64,000 bases of DNA from Symbiodinium natans (taxonomy: Eukaryota; Sar; Dinophyceae; Suessiales; Symbiodiniaceae), in the NCBI GenBank assembly GCA_905221605.1, contig CAJNDS010002683.1, positions 62,001 to 126,000 on the forward strand. The letters run 5' to 3'. The notes under the pieces were generated by a model. That model made no database searches. It had not been told where the DNA came from and saw only the letters and a list, made by a program, of their open reading frames with translations. The position numbers and the translations under genes were made by a program. Of the stretch, positions 35,465 to 47,259 are shown piece by piece; position 1 is the first letter of the stretch; the number at the start of each line of letters is the position of its first letter.

Positions 35465-36004
35465 AGTTTACAGTTAAGGGTTCAAGAAGTGGGCAAAAGG
35501 AATTCTCCAGTGGTCCCGCGAGGGTCGGTAGACATCCACAGGCCACAGGCCCTCCGCCCTGCGTCCCTAGATCCCTGACTCCCCTAACGACCCTATAACT
35601 GGACCACCCCCCCCCCCCCCCCTCCCCGCAAAAAAGAACTCAAAAAAAACGAAGGCCCAGCAAGCGCCTCCAGCTCTCGGCCCAGGGCGCCCAGGTGAGA
35701 GGTGCAAAGCTGAAGGCGGGATTTGTCGAAGCTTTAGGGGTGTGCTTGTATCTTGTCATTACCCATATCGCTATGAATGTTTTCTTTATCTAGTATCAAT
35801 CTCATTGTTCGTATGAACTGGAGTTGGCGTATTTTCAGAGGCAAGAGGCTTCCGTTTGCGTTGTAGGCATTGAGGGGTCAGGTTTAAGTCAAGATTTAAA
35901 CCATCTCGCGAAAGAGATGTAATCTGGCCTCTATGTCTAGGCCGGTATGTCTGACCAATAGGGGAGCATAAGGAGCCCCTAACAAAGCCTTCAACCACGA
36001 ATAC

Positions 36005-36126
36005 CTTCGGCCCCGAGCCAAAACACGGGAATGCCCGTTTGGTTTGCACCCCAACCAGAACACTGCGCGGCCCTCCTCATTTGGGGTCCCGACCCACTCG
36101 TTGGGCACCATCTGCTCCGGGGGCAC
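36005..36126 (-). CDS. Candidate exon, unrecognised
   Basis: Starts after CAAGAG|GTG and ends CGAAG|GTAT, a normal GT donor, 122 nt. Reads VPPEQMVPNEWVGTP, EEGRAVFWLGCKPNGHS. Strong codon bias. No family recognised. A G-run and CA-rich stretch (36206-36290) lie upstream. Confidence 0.4.
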
Positions 36127-36229
36127 CTCTTGCAAAATCACTTCTGATGTTGTAAATCGTAGGGTCGCTTGCACGGCGACAGCACCAGCATTGCACCAAG
36201 GCATGGCGGGGGGGGGGGGGGGGGGGCAT

Positions 36230-38740
36230 ACATATATCGAAAAAACACATGTACACATATATACACACACCCACATGCTCTTGTATATCGATGTATATTT
36301 GTATTGGCAGCAGTATTGGTTTTGATTTTCACATGTATGTGATGTTCTTTGTGCGAAGCCCTGCAACGACCTGGGATATGCCAATTCACCCTCATAGGCT
36401 TTCCCAGTGGGTTATTGCAACCCGAAAACCAAGAACTAATTCATGTTATGGCGTAAGGATGAAAAGCTGGAGTTTACTTTCCGCTTCCGTGCTGCGAAGG
36501 GCTGAGGGCGACAGGTTTAGAGCTGAGGGTTTGGGGTCATGGCAAAGCAAGACCAGACCGGTAACGCCCAAAGCCCTAAAACCCCTGAACCCAACGCCCT
36601 AAACCCGAAAAGGTTTAAGCCCTATCCTGAACCACTTGTGGGGGACGACAGGAACGAAAGCTGACGCAGTTGCCATCCCCAAGCTGTCGCGCCCTGCCTC
36701 GCGCAGCTGGCTCTTGGAGCCATGCTTCCTGAGCTGCGATGGCTTTGGTTTAGGGGGTGTGGGGTTGAAGGGGTTTAGGGCTTAGGGTTAGGGTTTTAGG
36801 GGTTACGGTTTGGGGGTCTTGAAAGGCCCCATAAACGAGTTGAACCCCTGGGGAGATGGAGATAGTCACCGATACTCTGAGTTCCCGGCTGCCGGCCTCG
36901 GAAGTCGGGGCTCTCCAAGAGCCGGATGAAGCGGACCTGACGCGCTGGGTCTCAGGGGGTTTGGGGGGTTTGGGGGGTCTGGGGGGCCTGGGGGTTTTGG
37001 GGGTTTTGGGGGTTGGGGGGTCTGGGGGGTCTGGGGGTTTTGGGGGTTTTGGGGGTTTTGGGGGTTTGGGGGTTTGGGGTGCAGATTCCTAGACCGAACC
37101 TGAGGTCATCGGCGCAATGGGGAGGGTCCCCGCATTTCGGGCGAGCTTTGCGACTATGATGTATTATTTGTGTTGTAACATAACTATTGTTCTTCTGTCG
37201 TTGCATGAAACTGGTCCTTTTGTGATAGTCATTGTTTTGCATGGCGAAATGAGGCCCCAAACCCTTAACCCCAAAGCTGAGTCTTAGGGTTCAAGTGAAG
37301 ACCCGAGCCGGTAGCCAATTCTTCTTATTGTCAATGTCGGACCTTGCTGGTGCCCGCTTCGTCGGCCGCTGTCGCCACGCCTTCCCAGACCTCAAATGGA
37401 CAAGTCGGCTCTAGATGCCGAAGGTATAGCATTCCGATAGAAGGCCTCTGTTACACCTCTTCCCCGCGCCAAAACGATGGCATTCTTACTCTGGCCCATC
37501 TTGAGCTCTCCCCGGAACAAAAAGAGTCCAGGAAAGGAAGAACCCTAAAACCGCGTTTGCCAGGCCCTCGCTAAATCTGGGTTGCTGTCAAGGAGCCTTA
37601 GGCACCAAAAGAATGAGGAAGACTACCCCTTTCATTGCAACTGAATTTACCTAGGAGCACAGAACTGGGAGGGGGTTCAGCTTCTTAGGCTTTTTAGGGC
37701 TCGAAGGGTTTTGGGGGTTGGGGGCTTCAGGGTCCTAGTTGCTCTGTTCTTCTAATTCGGAGTTTTTGATTTGGGTTCCCGCCCCTCTCAACCCCACTCT
37801 GGAACCAGCAATTTCAAGCTCGTGGGTGGTTGGAGGGCTTGTAGGGCTACAAGGGGTTTGGGGGTTTTAGGCTTTACGCGCTTACAGGGCCATGAAAATG
37901 CACCCTGAGGCGACCAAACTTAGCGTCCCAAGAAAAAGACGTTGGGCACGGCTGCCCGTTCTGAGCCCCCTGCCTCCTGGCCCCTGGCTTGGAGGGGGGG
38001 GGAGGGGGGACGACCAAAAAAGCCCCGCTTTGTTGGGGGTTGAGGGTTTAAGCGGTTTGGGCGGCTTAGGGCTCTCTGAGCCTCTGGAGTTCGGAGGCTT
38101 CCAGGCCAGATGGCATTGACGAACCGAGTCCTAAACCTGCACCTCCAGCCTGAGGCCAAAGACGCGGCAAGGTGCCCCCGCTTCGGCAAACCAGAAACAC
38201 TGACGCCTAAACCCGCGGTCTTACCAACTCCATGGCCCCTTTCAAAGCCCAAACCCATGAACCCTCCCCTGCAGCCCCCAAAACGTCAAACCCCTAGAAT
38301 AGCTCTCAATAGCTTTATAAACTTAGGGATCTGAAAGTCTAATGTTCCAAGCTTCCCTGGGGTAACCTAAGGGCCCCCTTTTTGGCATTGGGACGTGTTT
38401 GGAGGAACCTTGGACTCCCTAAGAAGGCAAGACGGGCCCAACGGGACCCTGAACCCCTAAAGCCTTGACTTCAAATAAGCAAACCTGCTTGCTCGGCCTG
38501 AGAACCATGACCTCCTGCTCCAGTGCCCCATCCTGCAAACGTCGCTGGTGTTTGGCTGGGTGGAGTGGGTACTTGGAGGGGTGGCGGAGGACTTGGCGCC
38601 TTTTCAGGATTGCCGGCTTAGGCGTCGACAGAGTTTAGAGTTTAAGGCTTCGTGGCTTAGGGGCGGGGGTTTGGGCTCCACAGTGGCTGACATGTCAGCA
38701 TGTCGCAATGCAGTTGCGGGAAGGGTTTAGAGTCTATAGG
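36230..38740. repeat. Telomere-like and GGGGTTT-type repeats with ambiguous islands
   Basis: A GGGGGTTTTGGGGG-type array lies at 36955-37080. Islands open in protein-like frames: 36755-36650 minus (KAIAAQEAWLQEPAARG), 36860-36950 on both strands, 37330-37410 plus (DLAGARFVGRCRHAFPD), 38515-38615 plus (CPILQTSLVFGWVEWV). None could be linked to another exon. Confidence 0.4.
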
Positions 38741-38753
38741 TTAAGCACCCCCC

Positions 38754-40828
38754 AAGGCCCGGCAGCGGTCCAGCTGCAGCGCCAGGTGCCGCAGCGCGGC
38801 GGAAGAGATCTCCGCTGCCGCAGCGGCCTGGGTTGAGGCGGCAGTTCAGAGGGCTTAGGGTTCTCGGCGAGTTGAGGGCCCTATGGGGGGTTTAGGGTTT
38901 AGGGTTTAGAGTGGTTTGGGGTTTTGGGTTGGAGGTTGAGGATAGGGCAAACCCTCAATTCTCGAGCCTGCTGAACAGGTCATGACAGATCTTCGTGGCA
39001 AATATGTTTGTTGCATCTTTCCTGAAGCTTTGTTTAGCATTTGGCAAGAACCCAAAGCCCAAGTAAAAAACCTACCTTCAGAACACGCCGTCGGGTGTAG
39101 TGGTCGTAGTACAGACCACGCCAGAGACCGGGGTTGTGAGGCTCCCTGGGGTTTGGGGCCTCGGCAGCAAGGTCGTTGCTGGCGAACCGAAACCTTGAGG
39201 GCCTCAAAATGAAGGGGTTTGGGAACCCTAAACCCTAGAGCCTTGACGCCATATTGTTGGGGTTAGCGTTTCGCACGGCTTTGGACCATTTGGGGTTGGA
39301 GGGCTTTTCGGGGTGTAGTTCTGTCGGGCTTGGGGTCTCAAGTTTAGGGTTGTGGTGGCTGAGGGCTTCAAGGTGGATTTCAAGTCCAGGGTCGCAGGCT
39401 TGCGTAGACGGGCAATTCCCAAAACAGGGGTACCCCTTTTATAACCCAAGTAGAAGAGAACCCCCTCAGAAACCGAACCCCCCTTCAAAAAGGGTCCCCC
39501 CCTGTTTTCGGAAACCCTCATAAACCCAACACCCTAAAACCTAAACCCTAAACCCTAAAACCCTGAACCCTGAACCCTGAACCCTAAACCCCACACCAAA
39601 CTCAGTGATCTTCAGCCCAAGGAGCGTCTCCCAGCTGCAGCAGCTCCTCGGATCGCCGGCGTAGGACCGAGGCCTCTTCGGAGCCAGTGCTTTTCCTATA
39701 GGATGGCCCTTTTAAGGCTTTTTAGGGTGAGAAGAGCAGGCGCAAAAACTCGTCGTCAGTGCTTTTTCCTATAGGATGGCCCTTGAAACCCTCTGAAAAA
39801 TATTCCTGAATATGATCCTCTTAAACCCCAATAAGGCAAAAACACAACATGTCCCAAGGGCCTACCTAGTTGCGTAAGGAACTCCCATCAATTCTTCAAC
39901 GGCATCCCGGGCACCTTGTTCTGCAAGCGAGAACTTTGATGCAGCTTCTTGGACACCAATAACCCAAACTCCCTATACCATCAAAGTGGGGAAAACCCGA
40001 ATAGCACCCTAAACCCGCACCTGCTTCTTACGTTCGGTTAAGCTATTCTGGTCAAAGTTCCCGGTTGGGCACTACGGGTGATTTGGGACACGTTGCTGTG
40101 GCCATCGCTTTGGAAGAAAACCATAAGTGGGTTCCCCAATATAGACCCCAAATAGTAGGATCCAGGTACCCCTAATATCGTAAACCCCAATGAGAGCCTC
40201 CTCAGCGGAGAGCGGCCCGACGACACCGTCCAATGGCTCCTGGCAAGCTGCCAGCCCCGATCGAACCCTAAAACCCACCCAAAACCCTCGATACGAGCGC
40301 CCTCCTGAACCGAAACACTCTGAAAGATTGGGTATTGCTTCATGTGTGCGTCATGTGCGCATTAAGGATTTGCGAGCTGTTCTCGGTTGAAAGCACTCAA
40401 GTTGATGACGTCTTCATCGGCAAGGTTGCCGTTCTTTTTGTGGGCTGTGAGCAACAAACTTGCTCACCTAGAAACTATGTGTCGAAGTACTTTGTGAATG
40501 TGTGGCTGCACTTTGAGGGCAAGACATGAGCTCGAAAGAGTTTGGGATTCTGTTTGTCGCGCTCGGGGATGTCGGAGTGGAGTGAGTGAGAATGTCCTGA
40601 ACGCAACTCTCGATTTGCGCGCCCGTTGTGCGCGCCCCACACCTTTAAACAACGTGAGGCACTCGGCTGAAAAAAGACTCTAAGAACAAAAACAAAAAAC
40701 AAAAACTTAAACACCCCATGGCCCTGAGATACCATTGCGCACCAAAAGCCCTTGAAAGGCGCGATGCCACGTCGCACGCTTCCATCCGTCCTGTCCTTGG
40801 CCTCGAAATCCTTTAGCTCACTGACTTC
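38754..40828 (-). CDS. Candidate multi-exon gene, unrecognised
   Basis: Minus exon islands in order: 40828 to about 40753 (EVSELKDFEAKDRTDGSV, after CCAG|G), 40239 to about 40188 (EPLDGVVGPLSAEEALIG, after CCAG|G), 39673-39602 (ASVLRRRSEELLQLGDAPW, after GAG|GCC, ending in an in-frame TGA), 39178-39076 (EPHNPGLWRGLYYDHYTR, GT donor AAG|GTAGG) and 38827 to about 38754 (EISSAALRHLALQLDRCR, after CCAG|GCC). All have G/C-rich third positions and helix-like, charged composition. The TGA at 39602 means either a donor before it or more than one gene. No family recognised. Confidence 0.42.
39410..39516. mobile_element. Foldback element, family 2, copy 2
   Basis: About 107 bp sharing with 22121-22214 the blocks ttcccaaaa, aggggtaccccttttata, cccaa.tagaa.agag and cccctgttttcggaaa in order. 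No target duplication seen. Confidence 0.7.
39686..39785. repeat. 27-bp direct repeat
   Basis: cagtgcttttcctataggatggccctt and the same with one extra T, about 71 bp apart. The first copy begins right beside the candidate exon at 39673. Confidence 0.75.
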
Positions 40829-41889
40829 CTGGAAGTTTAACTGGGGCTGAGGGCGTTTGAGCTCTTTAGGGTTACAGGGCTTTAAGATGTGCTGGGGCTC
40901 TCATTTTTGTGTGGGGTGCGGGGCTGTGGGACCTTCAGGGATTCAGCCTTCATGGTGTTAGGACGTTTTGGGGTTTTGGGGATGCTTCGGAGTCAGGATC
41001 TGTGGGGCGCGTACTCGACCGAGCCCGGACCTAAACAACCCTCGGGCTCAGAACATGGGGGAGGATTTGGATTTGCGTTTGGGCTTCAGAGCGTTTTGGA
41101 CCTTTCTGTGTTTTGCTTTTCTTAGGGTTTGGGCTTCGGCAAAGCTCGGGGTTTCTCAGGGCCTGGGGCTTTGGGTGTGCGCGTTGAGGGTTCAGGGCTT
41201 GCAGGGTTTGATTTTGAAATTCGGCCGCATATGATATGAGAAGCCTCCGCACTTGACATATCCGCCTGTGCATCCTGGACACCCACAATCCTTGCATCCC
41301 TAAACCCTAACCTTCCAAAGGTGTTTCAACTGCGGACAGAAACCATGCACCCGTCAACACAAAACCGACGGCACAGCACCCGCCTGCTGCGGAATCGCCG
41401 CCTGCTTCGTGCCATTTTACACCCGGGCTGGGGCCCATCCCGGGCTTCGTAACCAAAAACCGCATAAGTTTTTTTTCAACTAAACTCTAACCTAAGTTTA
41501 TGCCCCGAAACTAACTCTAAACCTCAACTAGTGTAAACACTGGACTCTCTCTGAACATTCATGTCCGCTAAAAGCCCAATCGATAAGAAGCTCAGAGCTT
41601 CAGGGCTTCTTCTGCAACCCGAACCCTGGCTCCCAACATCTGCAAAGCTTTGGGGAGTACCGTGCTGCCCGTAGGGTTTAGGGGCTTGCAGAGGGTGAGA
41701 AGTTTACCTGCACTTACACCCACATTAGAGTACTTGGGGGGCTCTGGGTAGGACATCGGGAGGGGGGGAGGGTTGGGGATCTCTAAACCCTAAGCCTTTC
41801 TGCCATCCTTTGTTTCTTAGGGTTCAACGCCCCCTCTTTGCAAGGGCTACAGTCCCCTCAGCCCGGTTTTTTGTAAACGCGTTCTTGAA

Positions 41890-42012
41890 GGTTCTATTGT
41901 GCAAAATCAAGATGAGGAACGTGAGCTCAAAGCAGTCCCCTGCCTCCACGCCGTCAGCGAAGCGAACGTGGATCTTTCCCTCCGCGTCTGCGGCGGACTC
42001 TGCCTTGTTTCG
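41890..42012 (-). CDS. Candidate exon, unrecognised
   Basis: After AACAAG|GCA the minus frame reads AESAADAEGKIHVRFADG and VEAGDCFELTFLILIL, with about 70% G/C third positions, until a stop near 41893. No partner exon found. Flanked by telomere-like repeats on the left. Confidence 0.35.
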
Positions 42013-42409
42013 CGTTATTTGGGCCCCACAAACCATACCACATAAAGTGGCCTGTTTAGCCTCAGGCTGTAGGGTTGAGGGTTCGGGGTTGAGGGTTTTT
42101 GAGGTGCTTGCGGAGGCTTCCAGGGTTTGCGGGGATCTGGGTTTAGGGTTTTCAGGGTGTAGGCAGACCCTAATCCCTACAGAGCCCTAAACCCTAAAGA
42201 TCCCCTGACTAAAGCTGCAGCCCTCAAGATCCCAAAGTGGTGAATTGTTGACGAAGTGCCCGGTGCAACTTTGTTACGCGCAAGGGCACCTGAACGCTCC
42301 ATGGAGATCATCCTATTTGGTGTTGCTGACAATGTAGGCGCCTTGCAAACTTCTATATAGGTGCCCTTGAAAACTTCTGAACATACTCCTTATCACAAAC
42401 GACTCAAGC

Positions 42410-42540
42410 CCCAAAGGAGAAATATATTAACATAAAAGTGTACATGTGTAGAATATACATATGTTGTTTTTGAAGTTTTACTTGTATGAAAAATTTGCTA
42501 TCTTCTATAAAACGATCAAAAGGCCTGCATAGTTAACTCC
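42410..42540. other. AT-rich island
   Basis: 130 bp of AT-rich sequence without heptamer repeats, followed by a plus island (about 42545-42614, FYRAAHHMWKLPKRAED) that may be an exon. Confidence 0.45.
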
Positions 42541-43773
42541 GCAATGTTTTACCGAGCCGCCCACCACATGTGGAAGCTCCCCAAGCGAGCAGAGGATGTT
42601 CCACCAGCTTGAGGGGTGCTACTAGTAGCCCAAAACCCTTCAGCCCTTCAGCCCCAAACGCCGGAAAGGCTTAAAGGCCGAAGCCAAACAGGCCAAACAG
42701 GAGCAAAACCCCAAATGCCCTCTAAACCATAAACCCTAAACACCTAAAGCATAAAGCCAAGAAAACTAATACCTAAATCGACGCTGAATGCCCCACTCAA
42801 CTCTTTGCCGAGGGCATCGCCACTGCACGCCGGGAGGCGCCCTGAAGGCGCGTGGATTGGGTGGACTTTGGCTTGAGGAGGGTTTTAGGGCTTTGGGTTT
42901 CGGGGTTTAGGGCTTAAACAAGGGCTATATATGGTTTAGGGTTTAGGGGCTTTGGGGTTATTCCGGCCTTGGAGTTCCAGGCTTCCAAAGCTCTTTGCTA
43001 GCTTCCTTATTAGCCCTATAACTTATAACCCAAAACCCCCAATAATGTAGGGGTCGGAATAATTACCAATGGCGTTGCCTTAGGGTTCCCATATAATCAT
43101 ACCATGATACTCCCCAAATCATTACCATAATAACCCCCAAACCAAAGGCTCCTTGTCGTAACCCCCACTCAACCCCAAACCCAAGGAGTCGCGGGCTCAT
43201 GGGAGGGCTTTGAGGGTTGAGGGTTTTTTTTGGTTTAGGGTTACTGAGCACGCAGTTCGAGGACCAGCAGATCTTGCGCTTAAAACAAAACCCGCTCTGG
43301 GAGTGAAGCCTAAACGGCTCAGAACTCCGAGCTGCTGCACGCGCCGCGATGCTACGACATATGCGCTGAGTGTAAGTTAGTAGCGGTCCTGCAGAAAGAG
43401 TCGAGGCATGCGTGGCCGTGGCGCCAGCCAATTTTGTCTTCTTCCAGGCCTGGAAAGAGACGTGCCACCAGATTAGCATTCTGAGTCGGGAGCAGCCAGC
43501 CACGCCTCGGCAAAATCGACCGCCAAGATCGTCTCATCGGTGACCTTAGCCTGCTTTCCGACGAGATAGGCGAGCTCGTCCAAAAGGTGATGCTCGCCAG
43601 CTGTCCTGCGACTACCAGCCACATCACCGCGGCAGCAAGAAGCTACTTTGTGTCTGACCTGCGCTGTCGACGGTTGCGGAGCACGGCGTGGACACGCGGC
43701 TGCATCAGGCCCCAGCGTGACCACCTGAGAAAACATCCACCAAAAACAACCCACATGATCCAAATCATGAGAC

Positions 43774-44271
43774 GACATTTGGAAAGTCTGAGGCTTCAAC
43801 ATCAAGTCCCTTTGGGAACCACACTTGGCCCAAGAGCGCCTCGCCCGGCATGTTCTTCACCCAAATGCAAGGTCAGGACTCAGCAGCCCTGCAAGCTGCT
43901 TTTAGCTGCTATACTCAATTGCCCAAAGACGACATGTCCACACGACAGTCTCTACAGTGCTGTCAAGTGACGCATCGCTTCAAGGCCTGGTCTCTGCTCC
44001 CTTCCCGGGAGCTTCCACGCGCTGTCGAAGTCCCAGCCGTCCAACATGACTTTGGCCTGATCCCGCAGCAAGGAACCAGCAAGCAAAAAATCAGAGTGCC
44101 ACATGAGGACCGTGCAGCCATGACGGAGGACAACTCAGCGTCGCATGGCGCCGAGAACTTGTCGCAGATCTTCTGGCAGTACTGCAAGAAGTCCTTCGCC
44201 GGATACGTCTTCGGCGTATCCATGGCCTGCCGCATCCTGCCGCACACAGCACGCAGTCGGATGACAGACAC
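43774..44271 (-). CDS. Candidate multi-exon gene, unrecognised
   Basis: Three minus exons join in frame: 44271-44116 (52 codons, RMRQAMDTPKTYPAKDFLQ), 44056-43961 (32 codons, VMLDGWDFDSAWKLPGRE) and 43854-43774 (27 codons, EALLGQVWFPKGLDVEAS). The first two introns are GC-AG, 59 and 106 nt; the last exon ends at a GT donor. The first exon starts after ACTAG|GTG, so 5' exons are missing. Downstream, 43724-43352 has two competing open frames (YLVGKQAKVTDETILAV against FPGLEEDKIGWRHGHA) that probably hold further exons. Codon bias is strong on minus; the opposite-strand ORF of 141 codons is a shadow. No family recognised. Confidence 0.5.
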
Positions 44272-44279
44272 CTAGTCAC

Positions 44280-45340
44280 GTCAATGCTGACCTGCCACTC
44301 ATAAACGGTAAGAAAACCTTTCCGCCTTTGCTCGCTAGCAAGCGCACAGCCCCAAAACCTTCAGACGTTCGATCGGCGTTAAGAACGCGTGTTACGCCAG
44401 CTCCCCCCCCCATTCATCATTGCAAACCCCATCAAACTGGAATTTCAAAACTTGCTCGACTTTTTGGGGGGGCCTTGACGGAGTTTGCTAGGTTTATTGT
44501 TGGGAAGTGAGTAGAAGTCTTTCCCTGTTGGGCTGGCCCCAACATCAGGTTCCCAACGCGCCTGTCGCGCTGCCACTGGCGTTGGCGACGATGCCTCGAA
44601 CATGGGGGGCTGTCGAGCTACAGAACGAAGTCGACGGGAAACAAAGAACAACAGGCGTGGCATAGACTATTCTTTCTGTATTATACACTAAGACTAGCAG
44701 CCAGCACACGTTTCCCATAACCGACGGGCACCGCGAGGGGGATGTAGCAAGCACATCTGGAGCCGAAGCTCGTGCTGCTTTACGTCCCCCCCAGGCTACC
44801 CCCTTAAAACATCGACCCGACTCCGGAGAGAACAACGCAACAAATGCCAGCTACAGCATACATTTAGTCTTCGCCTCTAAGCAACGACGTACTGTAAACT
44901 AGTTTGCAACAAGACCGAGGGGTCAGATGTTTTAAGGGGCACCCCCCCCCAAAAAAGTTTCCAGACAGAAGAACAACGAACAACCATCGCAAACAAACTG
45001 CTACATACACGAACTCACCCTCTTCTCCCAAGAACAAAGAATAACAGCTCAACACCATAGGTCTGAAAGGTCTGGAAACCTAGTATAGAATACTTTTTTA
45101 GTTTTTACGCGCACATGCAGGGGAAATGCAGTTCGAGATTGGAAAAAGGCTCTCCCGGCCCTTCAGATAGGGAGGCTTGTGAGAGGGTTGTTAGTAGTCG
45201 TAGTACCACTACTAGCACTACTACCACTAATACCACTACTATCGCTACTCAACTACCAATACTACCAACCACACCACGACTACGGTGAGACAAGCGCCCA
45301 GCGCCGATTTGACCGCTCGCTGGGGCTCCGCCAAAGGCAC
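44280..45340. other. Low-repeat region, possible minus exons
   Basis: Minus islands near 44640-44545 (HVRGIVANASGSATG) and 45340-45290 (VPLAEPQRAVKSALGA) are protein-like. CTA/TAC-type words occur at 45190-45260. Telomere-like heptamers are absent. No family recognised. Confidence 0.3.
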
Positions 45341-45341
45341 G

Positions 45342-45672
45342 TAATCCGTTCCCCCTAATATTAATACCCCCCTAATATAAAGAACACCCTGGCCCAAAAT
45401 CCCGATCCCGTGCCTGTCCCTATTAAAATCTCTACAGAAAGAGGGGGGAGTTAGGGGGGGGGGAGGGTTGGAAGCCGGAAGCAGAAACATGAACCTTGTC
45501 CAAACGTAGCTGTCTAGGCTTAGGCTGGGCTGCTGAGCCAGCGTGCTGCAATAAGGACGGGCTGGTTTTTCGGACAAACGATAAGAACCCCCCCAAATAC
45601 AAAAAACCCTTTGGGGGTTTTTATACAAGGGGGGGGGGGGGGGGGGCCTTTAATATTAGGGGGAACGGATTA
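45342..45672. mobile_element. 331-bp element with 23-bp terminal inverted repeats
   Basis: taatccgttccccctaatat at 45342 and its inverse (ending gggggaacggatta) at 45650-45672 match for 23 bp without mismatch. The interior contains a G-run (45631-45646) and no protein. It sits between two candidate minus exons (about 45340-45290 and 45775-45690). Confidence 0.75.
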
Positions 45673-45689
45673 TGGCCAATTGGCGTCGG

Positions 45690-45775
45690 TGGTGACACGG
45701 CCCAGTTGCCAAGATGGCAAAGGCTCACGCCGTCCGTTTCCACAAGGGCCACCTGGAGACCAAGGATCATGCATC
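45690..45775 (-). CDS. Candidate exon, unrecognised
   Basis: After CTCCAG|GTG the minus frame reads VALVETDGVSLCHLGNWAV with strong codon bias, and runs into the end of the element at 45672. The DG..CHLG pattern recalls metallo-hydrolase-type proteins, but one exon is too little to assign. Confidence 0.3.
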
Positions 45776-46019
45776 TTAAATGAAATATCATCTCCTCCTG
45801 CCAGAACAATCAGCGTCATGTGTGACCGCAACGATGGCAAACGCGGACTCGAAACACCACCCCCCAAAAAAAAAACAGCCCCGGCCTCCTCCTCTTCCGC
45901 CGCTGCAGCATTCCCACCTCCCACGGCGACGCCTTAACAAAAGAATTACACACGCAATTCGAAACAGAACTCATGTAGAACTAAGCACACTGCCCGTGTT
46001 CTGCACCTGCTGCAAGCGT

Positions 46020-46165
46020 GAAATCAAGAATAAAATTGAACAAAATAACTACATATACTTGTCATTCTAGTGAAGTGTTACTAGGTCATGAATTTATTCA
46101 GCTTGCAAACCGAACTTTAAGAATGTACTAAACTTAATATGGTTCTGAGAATACTATATGTTATT
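46020..46165. other. AT-rich island
   Basis: AT-rich segment 3' of the RING exons on their strand. No ORF. Confidence 0.4.
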
Positions 46166-46364
46166 GTCTTATAGCAGACAGCGGCCGACAATTCACTACC
46201 CCAGCCACCAAGCCTCGATGCTGCCGCGAGTATCGCTCCCCTGAAGAAGCAACAGACGCAAACAATTGAATTGTTCCTTGGACGATGACTAACAGTAATT
46301 CAAGGACGATAAACAACGCAAGAAAAGCAATGTGCACAGTTGCCGAATATGAAATAAAACCCGC

Positions 46365-46560
46365 CTCCAGTGCAACAGCACATTCGCCACAAAAGGTGTG
46401 GCCACAAGGAACAAGCGCAGTTAGGCCGGTCTTGTCCTGGCACACGAGATGCTTGTCGAAACATTGAATCTGCTTCAAAAAATGCTGCCTCCAGACAGTT
46501 GTCCAGACAGATTGGACATTCGTCGACTCCATGCGCGCCGAAGATCCTCACCTTGTGCAG
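46365..46560 (-). CDS. RING-finger domain exons, partial gene
   Basis: Exon 46560-46489 (24 codons, after TTCTGCAG) carries HGVDECPICLDNCLE. Exon 46436-46365 (24 codons) carries TALVPCGHTFCGECAVALE. Joined through a 52-nt GC-AG intron they give the RING order C-x2-C, then C-x-H-x2-C-x2-C, the zinc-binding core of E3 ubiquitin ligases. A second GC donor follows CTGGAG at 46365. The last Cys pair (CPxC) should lie in a later exon; I looked down to 45950 and did not find it, so the domain may be split further or degenerate. An upstream exon may lie near 46680-46590 (ESAALRQLMSQFERCV). Confidence 0.75.
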
Positions 46561-46714
46561 CTGCAGAATAAGTAAGCATCTTGATAATTATGCTCACGCA
46601 GCGCTCGAACTGAGACATCAGCTGTCGTAACGCAGCTGATTCGGCACACCGAGCACCGCATTGCGAAGGCCAAACAAAGGTGCAGCAAAGATAGACTTTT
46701 TCCGACACCCAACA

Positions 46715-47110
46715 TTTCAGGGGTTTGGGGGGGGGGGGGGGGGGGGGGGGTTGGGGGTTTAGGGTTTAGGGTTTAGGGCTTAGGGTTTATATACCGTACA
46801 GGGTTTAGGGGTTTTAGGGCTTTTAGGGGGTTTTAGTGCTTAGGCTGTTTAGTTTTTAGGCAGCGTTGATGGCTTAGGGTTTTAAGGGTTTAGGACTTAG
46901 GGTTTTGAGGGTTTAGTATTTAGGGTTGCGAGAGGGAGAGACCGGAGGCCGCCTCCCAGCGCACCCGCACGCGCCGGCCTCCAGGAATTTTGGGGTTCCC
47001 TCTTTGAGGTTTCAAAATGTTTAGGGTTTAGGGTTTAGGGTTTAGGGTTTAGGGTTTAGGGTTTAGGGTTTAGGGTTTAGGGTTTAGGGTTTAGGGTTGA
47101 GGGTTTAGGG
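46715..47110. repeat. G-run and telomere-like repeats with pure (TTTAGGG)n
   Basis: G-run at 46726-46750, degenerate TTTAGGG words to 46930, a short GC-rich island at 46935-46985, then an uninterrupted array of about eleven TTTAGGG units at 47018-47098. This is the longest perfect telomere-type run in the window and lies inside, not at an end. Confidence 0.92.
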
Positions 47111-47162
47111 ATCCCTAAAGACAAAAGCGTCTGAGGGACGAGCGCTTGCCCAGAGCGGCCTT

Positions 47163-47253
47163 TTTGTAGTACTACTATTATGGAATTGGGTACCCCAAGC
47201 CCCTATTTAGTATGGTGTTTGGGTACCTGATTCCATAATCGTACTACAAATTG
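47163..47253. mobile_element. Hairpin element
   Basis: About 91 bp: tttgtagtactactattatggaattgggtacc pairs with gggtacctgattccataatcgtactacaaa with one small bulge (arms about 30 bp). It resembles the other foldback elements in size, but the ends differ and no target duplication is evident. Confidence 0.65.
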
Positions 47254-47259
47254 GACCCT

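Noticed and set aside
36650-36755. Minus frame with LGDGNCVSFRS, recalling the OTU protease motif GDGNC
   Set aside because: The spacing after Cys differs from the family and no catalytic His segment is visible.
43850-44275. Plus-strand ORF of 141 codons
   Set aside because: Antisense to three minus exons that have stronger codon bias and matching splice phases.
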